A stretch of 64,000 nt of DNA from Stenotrophomonas maltophilia R551-3 (lineage in GTDB: Bacteria; Pseudomonadota; Gammaproteobacteria; Xanthomonadales; Xanthomonadaceae): NCBI RefSeq assembly GCF_000020665.1, contig NC_011071.1, positions 4,441,001 to 4,505,000 of the forward strand. Direction: 5' to 3'. This document shows positions 24,969-35,173 of the stretch, one piece after another. Position numbers and translations under genes: made by a program. How positions within the stretch are numbered: position 1 is the first letter of the stretch; the number at the start of each line of letters is the position of its first letter. The notes below the pieces were generated by a model. That model was not told where the DNA came from. It saw only the letters and a program-made list of their open reading frames with translations, and did no database searches.

Positions 24969-25736
24969 TCAACCGATCTGCACCCACGCTGGCGCATGAT
25001 CGCTGGGGCGTTCCCAGGTACGCGGCTCGCGGTCGATGCCCGAAGCCACCGCACTGCCCTTCAGCGCGTCGGAGACCAGGGTCAGGTCGATGCGCAGGCC
25101 CAGGTCGCGGCGGAAACCGGCGGCACGGTAATCCCACCAGCTGAACACACCGGCCTCGTCGTTGTGCAGGCGGAAGCCATCGTGCAGGCCTAGCTGCAGC
25201 AGCTTGTTCAATGCACCGCGCTCGGCGGTGGAGGTGAGGATGTGGTTTTCGTTCCACACCTCCGGGTCGTGCACATCGCGCGCATCCGGGGCGATGTTGA
25301 AATCGCCCATCACGATCAGCTTCGGGTGCCGCTGCAGTTCTTCGGCGATCCAGGCATGGACCGCTTCCAGCCAGCGCAACTTGTACTCGTACTTGTCGGT
25401 GCCGATGTCCTGGCCGTTGACCACGTACAGGTTGATCACCCGCAGGTCGCCGAAGGTACCGGCGATGACGCGCTTCTGCTCGTCCTCGAAGCCGGGAATA
25501 CCGATCTGCACATCCTGCGCCGGCTCACGCGACAGCAGCGCCACGCCGTTGTAGGTCTTCTGGCCGGCGAACACGCTGCGGTAGCCCGCGGCGATCAGCG
25601 CCGAGTCGGGGAACTTGTGGTCCTCCAGCTTGGTTTCCTGGATACCGACGATGTCCGGACCGAACTCCTTGAGCCACTGCTCCAGGTGCGGCAGGCGGAC
25701 ATTGAGCGAATTGACGTTCCACGAGGCGATCTTCAT
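24969..25736 (-). CDS. xthA: Exodeoxyribonuclease III
   Basis: 255 aa from MKIASWNVNSLNVRLPHLEQ. The exonuclease/endonuclease/phosphatase fold has Asn in WNVNS, Glu in IQETKLED (near residue 34), Tyr/Asn in NLYVVNGQ, the catalytic pair in MGDFNIAP (near residue 148) and C-terminal Asp-His in PSDHAPAWV. It removes abasic sites and 3' blocks from DNA. The MAPMKIA start 9 nt upstream is possible. Confidence 0.94.
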   Translation of the reverse strand: MKIASWNVNSLNVRLPHLEQWLKEFGPDIVGIQETKLEDHKFPDSALIAAGYRSVFAGQKTYNGVALLSREPAQDVQIGIPGFEDEQKRVIAGTFGDLRVINLYVVNGQDIGTDKYEYKLRWLEAVHAWIAEELQRHPKLIVMGDFNIAPDARDVHDPEVWNENHILTSTAERGALNKLLQLGLHDGFRLHNDEAGVFSWWDYRAAGFRRDLGLRIDLTLVSDALKGSAVASGIDREPRTWERPSDHAPAWVQIG

Positions 25737-25764
25737 GGGGGCCATTCTACCCGGGTGGGCTTAG

Positions 25765-25906
25765 GTAGAGGCCGCCCCTGGTCGGCACTTCGGGCCCACG
25801 CGTGCCAACCAAGGTTGGCACCTACCGGTAGTGCCGGCCGCTGGCCGGCAACCCCATGAACCGTCGGCAAGACCCTGCAGTTGCCGGCCGGCGGCCGGCA
25901 CTACCG
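25765..25906. repeat. Palindrome cluster overlapping the aldehyde dehydrogenase stop
   Basis: A GTAGAGGCCG hairpin, a GTGCCAACC-AA-GGTTGGCACCTACC hairpin, and an inverted pair of GTGCCGGCC type. The last CTAC gives the TAG stop codon of the aldehyde dehydrogenase gene on the minus strand. Confidence 0.85.
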
Positions 25907-27310
25907 CAGCAACAGCTTCAACAACCCCGCAATCTTCGAATACGGCGGCCGCAGCCGGTCGCTGGCGGCCCAGCGCGACTGCCACAGCACCGGCAGCCGC
26001 TTGCTCATCGCATCGAACCCGGCCCGGCCGTGGTACGCGCCCATGCCGCTGGCCCCTACCCCGCCAAACGGCAGGCCATCGGCGGCGAAATGCAGCAGCG
26101 TGTCATTGACCGTCACCCCACCGGCCACCACCTGGCCGAGGATGCGCTCCACCGTCGCCGTGTCATGGCTGAAGGGATACAGCGCCAGCGGCCGGTCACG
26201 CGACAGTACGTCGGCCAGCGCAGCATCCAGATCCGGGTAGGCGCGCACCGGCAGGATCGGCCCGAAGATTTCCTCGCGCATCAGGTCCAGGTCGTCCGGC
26301 GGGTCCAGCACCACGGTCGGCACCAGCAGGCGCTCGCGGTCGGCGCGCGCCTCATCCACCTGCGCCAGCGGAATCACCGGCACCCCGCGTTGCCGCGCCT
26401 GCGCCAGATAGCCCTGCAGGCGCCGGTACTGGCCTTCATTGATGATGCGCGTGTAATCGTCGGCATCGCTGAAGTCGCCGTAGCGTTCGCGTACCTGCTG
26501 CTGCAGCGCCTGCACGAACTCGCGCTGGCGCGCGGTGTCGATCAGCGCGTAGTCCGGCGCGATGCAGGTCTGCCCGGCGTTGAACCACTTGCCGGTGGCC
26601 AGCCGCGCTGCGGCTTTGTCCAGGGGGAAATCGCGGCAGACGATGGCCGGCGACTTGCCGCCCAGTTCCAGCGTGACCGGCACCAGATGCTCGGCGGCGG
26701 CCGCCATCACCTTGCGGCCAACCGCCGTCGAGCCGGTGAACAGCAGATGGTCCAGCGGCAGCGATGACACCGCCGCCGCTACATCCGCCCCACCCTGCAC
26801 CACCGCCACGCGATCGGGCGGGAACACACTGGCCAGCAGATCGGCCAGGAACGCGCTGGTGCGCGGCGTGTGTTCCGAAGGCTTGAGCAGCACGTGGTTG
26901 CCGGCGGCGATGGCGGTAGCCAAAGGCACCAGTGCCAGCGTGACCGGGTAGTTCCAGGGCGAGATCACCCCGACCACGCCCAGCGGCGTCGGCCGCAGCT
27001 GCGCGCGCGCCGGCCATAGTCGCCAACCGGCACGCACCCGCTGCGGCTTCGACCAGCTGCGCAGGTGACGGCGCAGGTGGTCGATGGCCGACAGCACACT
27101 CATCCCATCGGCCAGTTTCGATTCAACGTGGGCGCGATGGCCGAAGTCCTCGGCGATGGCCTGCGCCATTTCTTCCAAGCGCGGCCTCAGCGCCTCGCGC
27201 AGGCGGCGCAGATCGGCTTCGCGCTGGTCCAGCGTGGGGCGCTGCGACTGCCACTCGCTGCGCAGGGCGCGCAGGATGAGGGGGAGGGAGGTCGGCGTTG
27301 TGGTGATCAT
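25901..27310 (-). CDS. Coniferyl-aldehyde-dehydrogenase-type aldehyde dehydrogenase
   Basis: 469 aa ALDH superfamily enzyme. VGVISPWNYPVTLALVPLATAIAAGN (NAD and substrate region, residues ~112-137), LFTGSTAVGR (near 190), the general base Glu in TLELGGKSP (near 215) and nucleophile Cys in NAGQTCIAPDY (near 250) are all present. The short N-terminus and the IAPDYAL segment place it with the coniferyl aldehyde dehydrogenase/ALDH3-like group. It oxidises an aromatic or fatty aldehyde to the acid; the substrate is inferred only from family. Its stop codon is the TAG of a palindrome. Confidence 0.85.
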   Translation of the reverse strand: MITTTPTSLPLILRALRSEWQSQRPTLDQREADLRRLREALRPRLEEMAQAIAEDFGHRAHVESKLADGMSVLSAIDHLRRHLRSWSKPQRVRAGWRLWPARAQLRPTPLGVVGVISPWNYPVTLALVPLATAIAAGNHVLLKPSEHTPRTSAFLADLLASVFPPDRVAVVQGGADVAAAVSSLPLDHLLFTGSTAVGRKVMAAAAEHLVPVTLELGGKSPAIVCRDFPLDKAAARLATGKWFNAGQTCIAPDYALIDTARQREFVQALQQQVRERYGDFSDADDYTRIINEGQYRRLQGYLAQARQRGVPVIPLAQVDEARADRERLLVPTVVLDPPDDLDLMREEIFGPILPVRAYPDLDAALADVLSRDRPLALYPFSHDTATVERILGQVVAGGVTVNDTLLHFAADGLPFGGVGASGMGAYHGRAGFDAMSKRLPVLWQSRWAASDRLRPPYSKIAGLLKLLLR

Positions 27311-27344
27311 GGCCCGACTATACGGCGTGCTGTGCAACGCAATG

Positions 27345-27422
27345 GTAGTGCCGGCCGCTGGCCGGCAGCCCCATGGATCTCCGGCAGACATCGTGCATTT
27401 GCCGGCCAGCGGCCGGCACTAC
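27345..27422. repeat. REP/SMAG inverted pair, GTGCCGGCC stem type
   Basis: GTAGTGCCGGCC-GCT-GGCCGGCA and mirror TGCCGGCC-AGC-GGCCGGCACTAC. It lies between the MFS terminator and the aldehyde dehydrogenase start (27310). A further single hairpin GTGCCGACC-GTT-GGTCGGCAC is at 27469-27489. Confidence 0.87.
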
Positions 27423-27425
27423 CAA

Positions 27426-27454
27426 AAAGAGGGCCGCGGTCTGCACCGCGGCCC
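27426..27454 (-). terminator. Rho-independent terminator of the MFS gene
   Basis: Minus strand GGGCCGCGGT-GCAG-ACCGCGGCCC followed by TCTTTTT, 41 nt past the MFS stop. Confidence 0.85.
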
Positions 27455-27494
27455 CTGAAACCTGATGGGTGCCGACCGTTGGTCGGCACGCCGG

Positions 27495-29156
27495 TTACTT
27501 GGTGATATCCACGTCCTTGGTCTCGCGCAGGAACAGGCCGCCGATCACCACCGACATCAGCGCGATGATGATCGGGTACCACAGGCCGTAGTACAGGTTG
27601 CCGGTACCGGCCACCAGCGCGAACGAGATCGCCGGCAGGAAGCCACCGAACCAGCCGTTGCCGATGTGGTACGGCAGCGACATCGAGGTGTAGCGGATGC
27701 GGGTCGGGAACAGTTCGACCAGGTAAGCGGCGATCGGGCCGTAGACCATGGTCACGTACAGCACCAGCAGCCACAGCATGAAGATGGTGCCGGCGATGTT
27801 GATGCGGGCGCCATCCGCCTTGGCCGGGTAGCCGGCGGTGGTCAGGGCGGTCTTCAGTTCCGCACCGAACGCATCGGCCTTGGCCTTGCCGTCTTCCTTG
27901 GTCAGGCCAGCAGCCTCATACGAGGTGACGCTGGCGCTGCCCACGTTCACCATCGCCAGCGAACCGGCGGCGGCGGGCTGCACGTCATACGGCACACCGG
28001 CCTTGGTCAGCGCAGCGGTAGCGACGTCGCAGGAGCTGGTGAACTTGCGCAGGCCGACCGGATCGAACTGGAACGAACAGGTGTTCGGATCGGCAACCAC
28101 CAGCGCCGGCGAGTTGGTGCGGGCTTCTTCGATGGCCGGGTTGGCGAAGTGGGTCAGGCCCTTGAAGATCGGGATGTAGGTGACGGCGGCCAGCAGGCAG
28201 CCGGCCAGGATGATCTTCTTGCGGCCGATACGGTCGGACAGCCAGCCGAAGAAGATGAAGAACGGCACGCCCAGCGCCAGCGCGGCGGCGATCAGCAGGT
28301 AGGACGTGGTGGCATCGACCTTCAGCATGCTGCTGAGGAAGAACAGCGCGTAGAACTGGCCGCCGTACCACACCACCGCCTGGCCGGCCGCAGCACCCAG
28401 CAGGACCAGCAGCATCAGCTTCAGGTTGCCGCCCTTCAGACTGTCACGGAACGGCGTCTTGGAACCCTTGCCCTCGGACTTCATCTGCTGGAACAGCGGC
28501 GACTCGCTCAGCTGCAGGCGGATCCACACCGACACGCCCAGCAGCAGGATCGAGACCAGGAACGGAATACGCCAGCCCCAGGCTTCGAAGGCTTCGTTGC
28601 CGAGGAAGTAGCGGCAGGCCAGGATGATCAGCAGCGACATGAACAGGCCGAGCGTGGCCGTGCACTGGATGAAGCTGGTGTACAGGCCGCGCTTGTCGTC
28701 CGGTGCGTGTTCGGCCACGTAGGTGGCGGCACCGCCGTACTCGCCGCCCATCGCCAGGCCCTGGGCCAGGCGCAGGATGATCAGGATCACCGGTGCGGCG
28801 AAACCGATCGAAGCGTAGTTGGGCAGCACGCCGACCAGGAAGGTCGAGATGCCCATGATCAGGATCGTGACCAGGAAGGTGTACTTGCGGCCGATGCGGT
28901 CGCCGAGGCTGCCGAAGAAGGCCGCGCCGAACGGACGCACGAAGAAGCCGGCAGCGAACGCCAGCAGGGCGAAGATCATGCCCGTGGTTTCATTGACGCC
29001 ACTGAAGAACTGCTTGGCGATGATCGCTGCAAGCGAGCCGTACAGGAAGAAGTCATACCACTCGAACACCGTGCCGAGGCTCGACGCGAAAATGACCTTC
29101 TTGTGGCCCTGGGTCAGGGTGCCCGCTTTGTGTGCGGTGCTGGGTGTGCTGGACAT
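27495..29156 (-). CDS. MFS transporter, metabolite:H+ symporter (MHS) family
   Basis: 553 aa with 12 predicted membrane helices. VFEWYDFFLYGSLAAIIA in helix 1, GSLGDRIGRKYTF in the loop 2-3 and RLAQGLAMGGEYGGAATYVAEHAP in helix 4-5 are the MHS signatures (relatives of ProP, KgtP, ShiA). Between helices 9 and 10 there is an insert of about 110 residues (roughly 340-450) with a Cys pair (NTCSF, SSCDV), predicted to face the periplasm. The substrate is unknown; a carboxylate fits the neighbouring porin, acs and CrbS/CrbR-like genes. A terminator follows the gene. Confidence 0.86.
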   Translation of the reverse strand: MSSTPSTAHKAGTLTQGHKKVIFASSLGTVFEWYDFFLYGSLAAIIAKQFFSGVNETTGMIFALLAFAAGFFVRPFGAAFFGSLGDRIGRKYTFLVTILIMGISTFLVGVLPNYASIGFAAPVILIILRLAQGLAMGGEYGGAATYVAEHAPDDKRGLYTSFIQCTATLGLFMSLLIILACRYFLGNEAFEAWGWRIPFLVSILLLGVSVWIRLQLSESPLFQQMKSEGKGSKTPFRDSLKGGNLKLMLLVLLGAAAGQAVVWYGGQFYALFFLSSMLKVDATTSYLLIAAALALGVPFFIFFGWLSDRIGRKKIILAGCLLAAVTYIPIFKGLTHFANPAIEEARTNSPALVVADPNTCSFQFDPVGLRKFTSSCDVATAALTKAGVPYDVQPAAAGSLAMVNVGSASVTSYEAAGLTKEDGKAKADAFGAELKTALTTAGYPAKADGARINIAGTIFMLWLLVLYVTMVYGPIAAYLVELFPTRIRYTSMSLPYHIGNGWFGGFLPAISFALVAGTGNLYYGLWYPIIIALMSVVIGGLFLRETKDVDITK

Positions 29157-29172
29157 GGGACGCTTTCCCTCT

Positions 29173-29250
29173 GTAGATGCCGGCCTGGGCCGGTGGGTGC
29201 CAACCGTTGGTCGGCACGCAATTCGGTAGGTGCCAGCCGTTGGCCGGCAC
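29173..29250. repeat. Palindrome cluster between the MFS and porin genes
   Basis: Three hairpins: GTAGATGCCGGCC-TG-GGCCGG, GTGCCAACC-GTT-GGTCGGCAC and GTAGGTGCCAGCC-GTT-GGCCGGCAC. They separate porin and transporter and could trim the mRNA between them. Confidence 0.8.
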
Positions 29251-29254
29251 GCTC

Positions 29255-30682
29255 TTAGAAGCTGTACTTGGTAGTGAACTGCAGTCGGGTGATGTCACCC
29301 TTGTTGCCGTTCTCCACTTCGCGACGGCCATACATCAGCTCTGCACCGATATCGACCTTGGGCAGCGGCGAGTAGAAGATGTTGCCGCGGATGCTCTGCA
29401 CACTCTTGGTCACCAGCGGGCCAAGGATGCTGTCGTTGTCGTAGTCGCTGCGCGCGTAGATCAGGTTGGTGCGCAGCTTCGGCGAGAACGCATGCCGCCA
29501 GCCCACGTAGCCGGCAAGCACGCCGGTCGGGTTGAGCTCGTCGCGGGCCACGTCGTAGGCGCTGTCGGCGGTGATGCCCAGGCCGATGTAGCGGGCGATG
29601 CCTTCGCCGCCAGTCAGCTGGTAGTGCAGAGAATCGCTGTCACCCATCACCCACTTGCCGCCCAGGGTCAGGCCGCCGGCCACCTTGTCGGCCTTGGCGC
29701 CGGTGGCCTGGTTGTCGACCTTCAGCTGACGGACGATGCCGCCGACGCCGAAGGTGCCCCAGTTGCCCTTCCAGCCGTAGCGCATGGTCAGATCAGGCAG
29801 GCTGCCACGATCGGAGTTGGCGCTGGCATTGGTCCAGGCGCCGGTAACCGGGTTGCGGGTACCGGTGAGGGTGGTGGTTTCCGGATTTTCCAGCGCGACG
29901 CTGAAGCCACCCTGGGTGTAGCGCACCTGCGCCTGGCGCACGAAGATCACGCCGTCGGTGGGGCCGACGAAGTCGACCGCTTCCGGCAGTGCGGCCGCGT
30001 CCATGAAGTTGGACCAGGTCTGGCCCGCCATCCAGTTGTTCCAGTACATGTAGGCGTGGCGCAGGGTCACACCGTAGGTATTGGTGGCGGTCTGGTTGCC
30101 CAGCGAATTGCCGAAGAAGTCCATCTCGAAGAACGCGCCGGCCTTGTTGCCCGATTCGCTCACGTTGTCGATGCCCAGGTTGAAGCGCGAGAACTTGGCA
30201 TGGGCGTTGAAGTCGGTGCCCGAACGCTTGCCGCTGCCGCCGGCGCCTTCTACCGGGGTCTGGCCCGGCAGGTACAGCGAGCGGCCGGTGGCGTCGTCGG
30301 CCAGCTGGCCATCGCTGGTCTGGGTGGCCAGGAAGTCGGCCTTGATGAAGCCGCCGATCTTGACCGTGGTACCCGGCGCGGCGCCCGGGGTGATGGTGGT
30401 GACCTGGATCGGTTGCTTGCCGGCCGGCACCGAAGCGACCGGCTTCTGCTCGGCCTGCACGGTGCGGACTTCGGTTACGGCCTGCTGGGTCTGGCTGATC
30501 TGGGTCTGCTGTTGCTGTTGCGAAGACAGCAGCGCTTGGACCTGGCGTTCCAGTTCGGCAACGCGTGCTTCCAGCGCTTTCTCTTTGGCGGTCTCTGCGA
30601 ACGCCATGCCCGGTGCGACCAGGGCGACCAACAGGCAGGCCGCCAAAGGTTTGCGCACGGCTTTCAACGTACGGTGGCTCAT
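29255..30682 (-). CDS. DcaP-type trimeric outer-membrane porin
   Basis: 475 aa from MSHRTLKAVRKPLAACLLVA; signal peptide to about residue 29 (MAFA/ET). A coiled coil (KEKALEARVAELERQVQALL, residues ~32-60) and a Gln-rich stretch precede the barrel, as in DcaP-like trimeric porins. The barrel starts with VKIGGFIKADFLAT and ends with the aromatic TTKYSF, as outer-membrane proteins do. DcaP porins pass dicarboxylates and other organic acids. Ribosome site GAGAGGG. It is divergent from acs across 245 bp and precedes the MHS transporter, suggesting an organic-acid uptake unit. Confidence 0.85.
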   Translation of the reverse strand: MSHRTLKAVRKPLAACLLVALVAPGMAFAETAKEKALEARVAELERQVQALLSSQQQQQTQISQTQQAVTEVRTVQAEQKPVASVPAGKQPIQVTTITPGAAPGTTVKIGGFIKADFLATQTSDGQLADDATGRSLYLPGQTPVEGAGGSGKRSGTDFNAHAKFSRFNLGIDNVSESGNKAGAFFEMDFFGNSLGNQTATNTYGVTLRHAYMYWNNWMAGQTWSNFMDAAALPEAVDFVGPTDGVIFVRQAQVRYTQGGFSVALENPETTTLTGTRNPVTGAWTNASANSDRGSLPDLTMRYGWKGNWGTFGVGGIVRQLKVDNQATGAKADKVAGGLTLGGKWVMGDSDSLHYQLTGGEGIARYIGLGITADSAYDVARDELNPTGVLAGYVGWRHAFSPKLRTNLIYARSDYDNDSILGPLVTKSVQSIRGNIFYSPLPKVDIGAELMYGRREVENGNKGDITRLQFTTKYSF

Positions 30683-30810
30683 GTTGCCCTCTCTCCCAAG
30701 TGGCAAGGTGATGCCGCGCGTGGGGCACGGTCGAGCCGAGACTGCGGGGCGTTCACGCACACCGGCTATTCGCCATTGGTCGAACCCGGCCCTGCAGGAC
30801 GCTCACTTTC

Positions 30811-30893
30811 GACCATGGTCTAAGCAAGGTGGTGACGCGGGCGGGGGTGGATGGGGCAAACTGAGGGGGATCGGTCGCTGCGATGCTGCGACC
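30811..30893. promoter_or_regulatory. Candidate operators in the porin/acs intergenic region
   Basis: Two dyads lie between the divergent genes: a perfect 10-bp palindrome GACCATGGTC at 30811-30820, and an interrupted repeat GGTCGC...GCGACC at 30873-30893, 35 bp before the acs start. Either could be a CrbR-like or other regulator site. No matching known consensus is claimed. Confidence 0.35.
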
Positions 30894-30927
30894 GCACATA
30901 CAAAGTCAACGTGCAAGTGAGGGTGCC

Positions 30928-32871
<1,944 letters not shown>

Positions 32872-32992
32872 TGGCGTGACCGCAGGCGCAGGACGCGCCA
32901 GGGACGTGGCCGGGAGGAGGGACCCGGCCGTGTCCGACCCGTCCTGCACCTGCCATCACGTCGCTCTTTTTCCTGATCGATAAGCTCGACCC

Positions 32993-33658
32993 ATGACCAC
33001 CCTCCTGATTGCCGATGACCACCCGCTGTTCCGCGAAGCCCTGCGCGGCGCCGTGCAGCGGGTCATCCCCGGCGTGCAGCTGTTCGAAGCCGACAGCGTG
33101 GAAGCGCTGTACGCGCTGGCCGACCAGCACAACGACGCCGACCTGGTCCTGATGGATCTCAACATGCCCGGTGCGCAGGGTTTCAACGCGCTGGTGCACA
33201 TGCGCTCGCTGCATCCGCAGCTGCCGGTGGTCGTGGTGTCCGCGCGCGAAGAAGCCACGGTGATGCGCCGCGCGCTCGACCACGGCGCGCTGGGCTTCAT
33301 TCCGAAGTCTGCGGATTCGGACACCATCGGCCACGCACTGGGCACCATCCTCGATGGTGAGACCTGGGCGCCGCCGGAAGCGCACAACGTGCCGCCCACC
33401 GGCAGCGAGGAACGCGAAGTCGGCCAGCGCCTGCGCGAGCTGACCCCACAACAGTTCCGCGTACTGCAGATGCTCGGCGCCGGCCGTCTGAACAAGCAGA
33501 TCGCCTACGACCTCAACGTGTCCGAAGCGACGATCAAGGCCCACGTCACCGCGATCCTGCGCAAGCTGGGCGTGACCAACCGCACCCAGGCCGTGCTGAT
33601 GGCCGGCAAGCTGGCCATCGACGACGACGCCATCGTGCTGCCGCCGGAAGAAGACTGA
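32993..33658 (+). CDS. LuxR-type response regulator, CrbR/ErdR-like
   Basis: 221 aa. Receiver domain: acidic pair in LLIADDHPLF, phospho-acceptor Asp in LVLMDLNMPG (near residue 55), and Lys in FIPKSAD (near 106). C-terminal LuxR helix-turn-helix: LTPQQFRVLQMLGAGRLNKQIAYDLNVSEATIKAHVTAIL-type segment (residues ~150-200). In Vibrio, Shewanella and Pseudomonas the LuxR-type regulator CrbR (ErdR/AgmR) with the SSF-domain kinase CrbS activates acs. Position directly after acs and a matching kinase at 35351-38809 support that pairing by inference. Confidence 0.85.
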   Translation: MTTLLIADDHPLFREALRGAVQRVIPGVQLFEADSVEALYALADQHNDADLVLMDLNMPGAQGFNALVHMRSLHPQLPVVVVSAREEATVMRRALDHGALGFIPKSADSDTIGHALGTILDGETWAPPEAHNVPPTGSEEREVGQRLRELTPQQFRVLQMLGAGRLNKQIAYDLNVSEATIKAHVTAILRKLGVTNRTQAVLMAGKLAIDDDAIVLPPEED

Positions 33659-33668
33659 GCCCGCCTTT

Positions 33669-33692
33669 GTAGAGCCGAGCCCATGCTCGGCT
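33669..33692. repeat. REP/SMAG hairpin left of the RAYT gene
   Basis: GTAGAGCCGAGC-CCAT-GCTCGGCT, 21 bp from the transposase stop. Confidence 0.85.
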
Positions 33693-33712
33693 GCTGTTCG
33701 CCGAAGGTCGCG

Positions 33713-34168
33713 CTACTCCCGCAGAGGCCATCTGCTCCAGGCGTGAGGAAACTCGCCAAGAAACGTAGCCAGCCCAGCACGAACCGGATTGGCCGCAATG
33801 TACATCGCCTGCTTGCGCAGGCATTCATCGCTGCGCAGCGCGTGGTCGTAGTAGCCCGGCTGCCAGATCGGCGCGTTGGCTTCCACCTGCCTGGCAATGG
33901 CCCGTCCGCTTCTGGACTTGAGGATCTGCATGCACCCGGCGAGCGTTCCGCGTCGCAGTTCGATCAACCAATGAAGATGGTCCGGCATGATCACCCACGC
34001 GAGGGAGAAGGTCCGCCCCGTCCGCTCTACTGTGCGCAACGCTTCGATCAGAAGATCGACGTTGGCTTCATCGTCGAACCAGCGTCGACGCGCGTATGTC
34101 ACAGCGGTGATCGCATAGACATTGCCGGTCTGCGACCACCGGCCATTACGGAGTGCGGGGCTGGACAT
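33713..34168 (-). CDS. REP-associated tyrosine transposase (RAYT, Y1_Tnp/HUH family)
   Basis: 151 aa. IMPDHLHWLIEL (near residue 60) is the HUH metal motif; WQPGYYDHALRSDE (near 103-116) carries the candidate catalytic Tyr; MYIAANPVRAGLA is the conserved RAYT C-terminal signature. IS200/IS605-like proteins of this group nick REP hairpins and are thought to spread them. GAGCCGAGC-type hairpins stand on both sides (33669-33692, 34243-34323), the usual RAYT setting. It interrupts the crbR-crbS neighbourhood and has no IS ends of its own. Confidence 0.88.
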   Translation of the reverse strand: MSSPALRNGRWSQTGNVYAITAVTYARRRWFDDEANVDLLIEALRTVERTGRTFSLAWVIMPDHLHWLIELRRGTLAGCMQILKSRSGRAIARQVEANAPIWQPGYYDHALRSDECLRKQAMYIAANPVRAGLATFLGEFPHAWSRWPLRE

Positions 34169-34242
34169 GCCCGAAGACTATGCTGCGCCCGACAGGCTCT
34201 CCATCGGGGCAACACCGCATCGCCTGTCGGCCGATGCCCCGC

Positions 34243-34323
34243 TGTAGAGCCGAGCCCATGCTCGGCTGCGTTTGACCTTAAGCCCGCGCTACGCGCGTGA
34301 TCCGAGCATGGGCTCGGCTCTAC
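34243..34323. repeat. REP/SMAG inverted pair right of the RAYT gene
   Basis: GTAGAGCCGAGC-CCAT-GCTCGGCT and AGCCGAGC-ATGG-GCTCGGCTCTAC, same stem as the hairpin at 33669. It also lies 12 bp past the mntP stop. Confidence 0.87.
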
Positions 34324-34334
34324 AGGGGCGGCCG

Positions 34335-34910
34335 TTACGCCACGCCGTGCAGGTGTTCGTACAGGATCGTCGCGCCGATGATCACCAGGATCACACCGCC
34401 GATGATCTCGGCACGCTTGCCCACCATGCTGCCCAGCACGCGGCCGAGCATGATGCCGACGGTGACCATGGTCAGCGTGCACAGGCCGATGACCACGGCC
34501 ATCACGCCGATATGCACGTCCATGAAGGCCAGGCCGATACCCACCGCCATCGCATCGATGCTGGTGGCGAAACCCGTCAGTGCCAGCTTCCAGAAGCCGT
34601 GGTGCTGCGAGGGGTCTTCGTCTTCCTCGGCACTGTCCGGACGCAGACCGTTGTAGATCATGTGGATGCCCAGCGCGCCGAGCAGACCGAAGGCGATCCA
34701 GTGGTCGAAGGCTTCGACGTACTGCAGGGCGGCACGGCCGAGCAGCCAGCCGATGATGGGCGTGATCGCCTCGATGACGCCGAAGATGATGCCGGCACGG
34801 AGTGCGTCGCGGAACACCGGCTTGCGCATGGCCGCACCCTTGCCGATTGCTGCGGCGAAGGCATCGGTGGACATGGCAAAGCCGATCAGGAGGATCGAAA
34901 TGGGGGACAT
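34335..34910 (-). CDS. mntP: Manganese efflux pump MntP
   Basis: 191 aa from [20 protein letters not shown], six predicted membrane helices. The duplicated motifs [13 protein letters not shown] (helix 1) and [15 protein letters not shown] (helix 4) hold the membrane Asp residues characteristic of MntP/YebN. It exports Mn2+ across the inner membrane. The start at 34910 is chosen over an upstream in-frame ATG because the longer form would translate the riboswitch leader. The leader carries a Mn riboswitch and upstream an MntR-box-like dyad. Confidence 0.93.
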   Translation of the reverse strand: MSPISILLIGFAMSTDAFAAAIGKGAAMRKPVFRDALRAGIIFGVIEAITPIIGWLLGRAALQYVEAFDHWIAFGLLGALGIHMIYNGLRPDSAEEDEDPSQHHGFWKLALTGFATSIDAMAVGIGLAFMDVHIGVMAVVIGLCTLTMVTVGIMLGRVLGSMVGKRAEIIGGVILVIIGATILYEHLHGVA

Positions 34911-34984
34911 GGGCGGCTGCTGAGGTCGGGCTAGGACGGACGCACGGCCTGCGCTCGCGCCCAACCTGACGTTGCGCGCGCGGG

Positions 34985-35095
34985 CCGCTGGTCTCGCCAA
35001 CCATCATGGTTGTCCACGCCACGGCGCACTGGCCGAGTATGTTGACGTGGACGATTCCTGCGAAGGAATCCGGCTACTCCCCAAGGGGACGCGAA
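34985..35095 (-). ncRNA. yybP-ykoY (manganese) riboswitch upstream of mntP
   Basis: On the minus strand the leader reads CCCCTTGGGGAGTAGCCG, a GATTCCT-TCGC-AGGAATC hairpin, then GTCAACATACTCGGCC and GGTTGGCGAGACC. These are the conserved blocks of the yybP-ykoY class (the GGGGAGUAG and GUCAACA-ACUCG metal-sensing loops and the closing GGCGAGACC). It ends about 75 nt before the mntP start. The class senses Mn2+ and usually controls mntP/yebN. Confidence 0.85.
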
Positions 35096-35157
35096 GCTTA
35101 GCATCGCGATTCGCGCGTGGCGCATTTCCAGCGAAACGCGCAGGCAGGGCTGGTTTG

Positions 35158-35173
35158 TATAGCGATGGCTATA
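35158..35173. promoter_or_regulatory. MntR-box-like palindrome upstream of the mntP leader
   Basis: TATAGC-GATG-GCTATA, a perfect dyad 63 bp upstream of the riboswitch. The E. coli MntR box has ATAGC-N4-GCTAT at its core, the same as here. It probably overlaps the mntP promoter. Confidence 0.6.

Noticed and set aside
32880..32940. GGACGTGGCCGGG...CCCGGCCGTGTCC hairpin after acs as a terminator
   Set aside because: The stem has mismatches and no U-tract follows, so readthrough into the response regulator gene is as likely.
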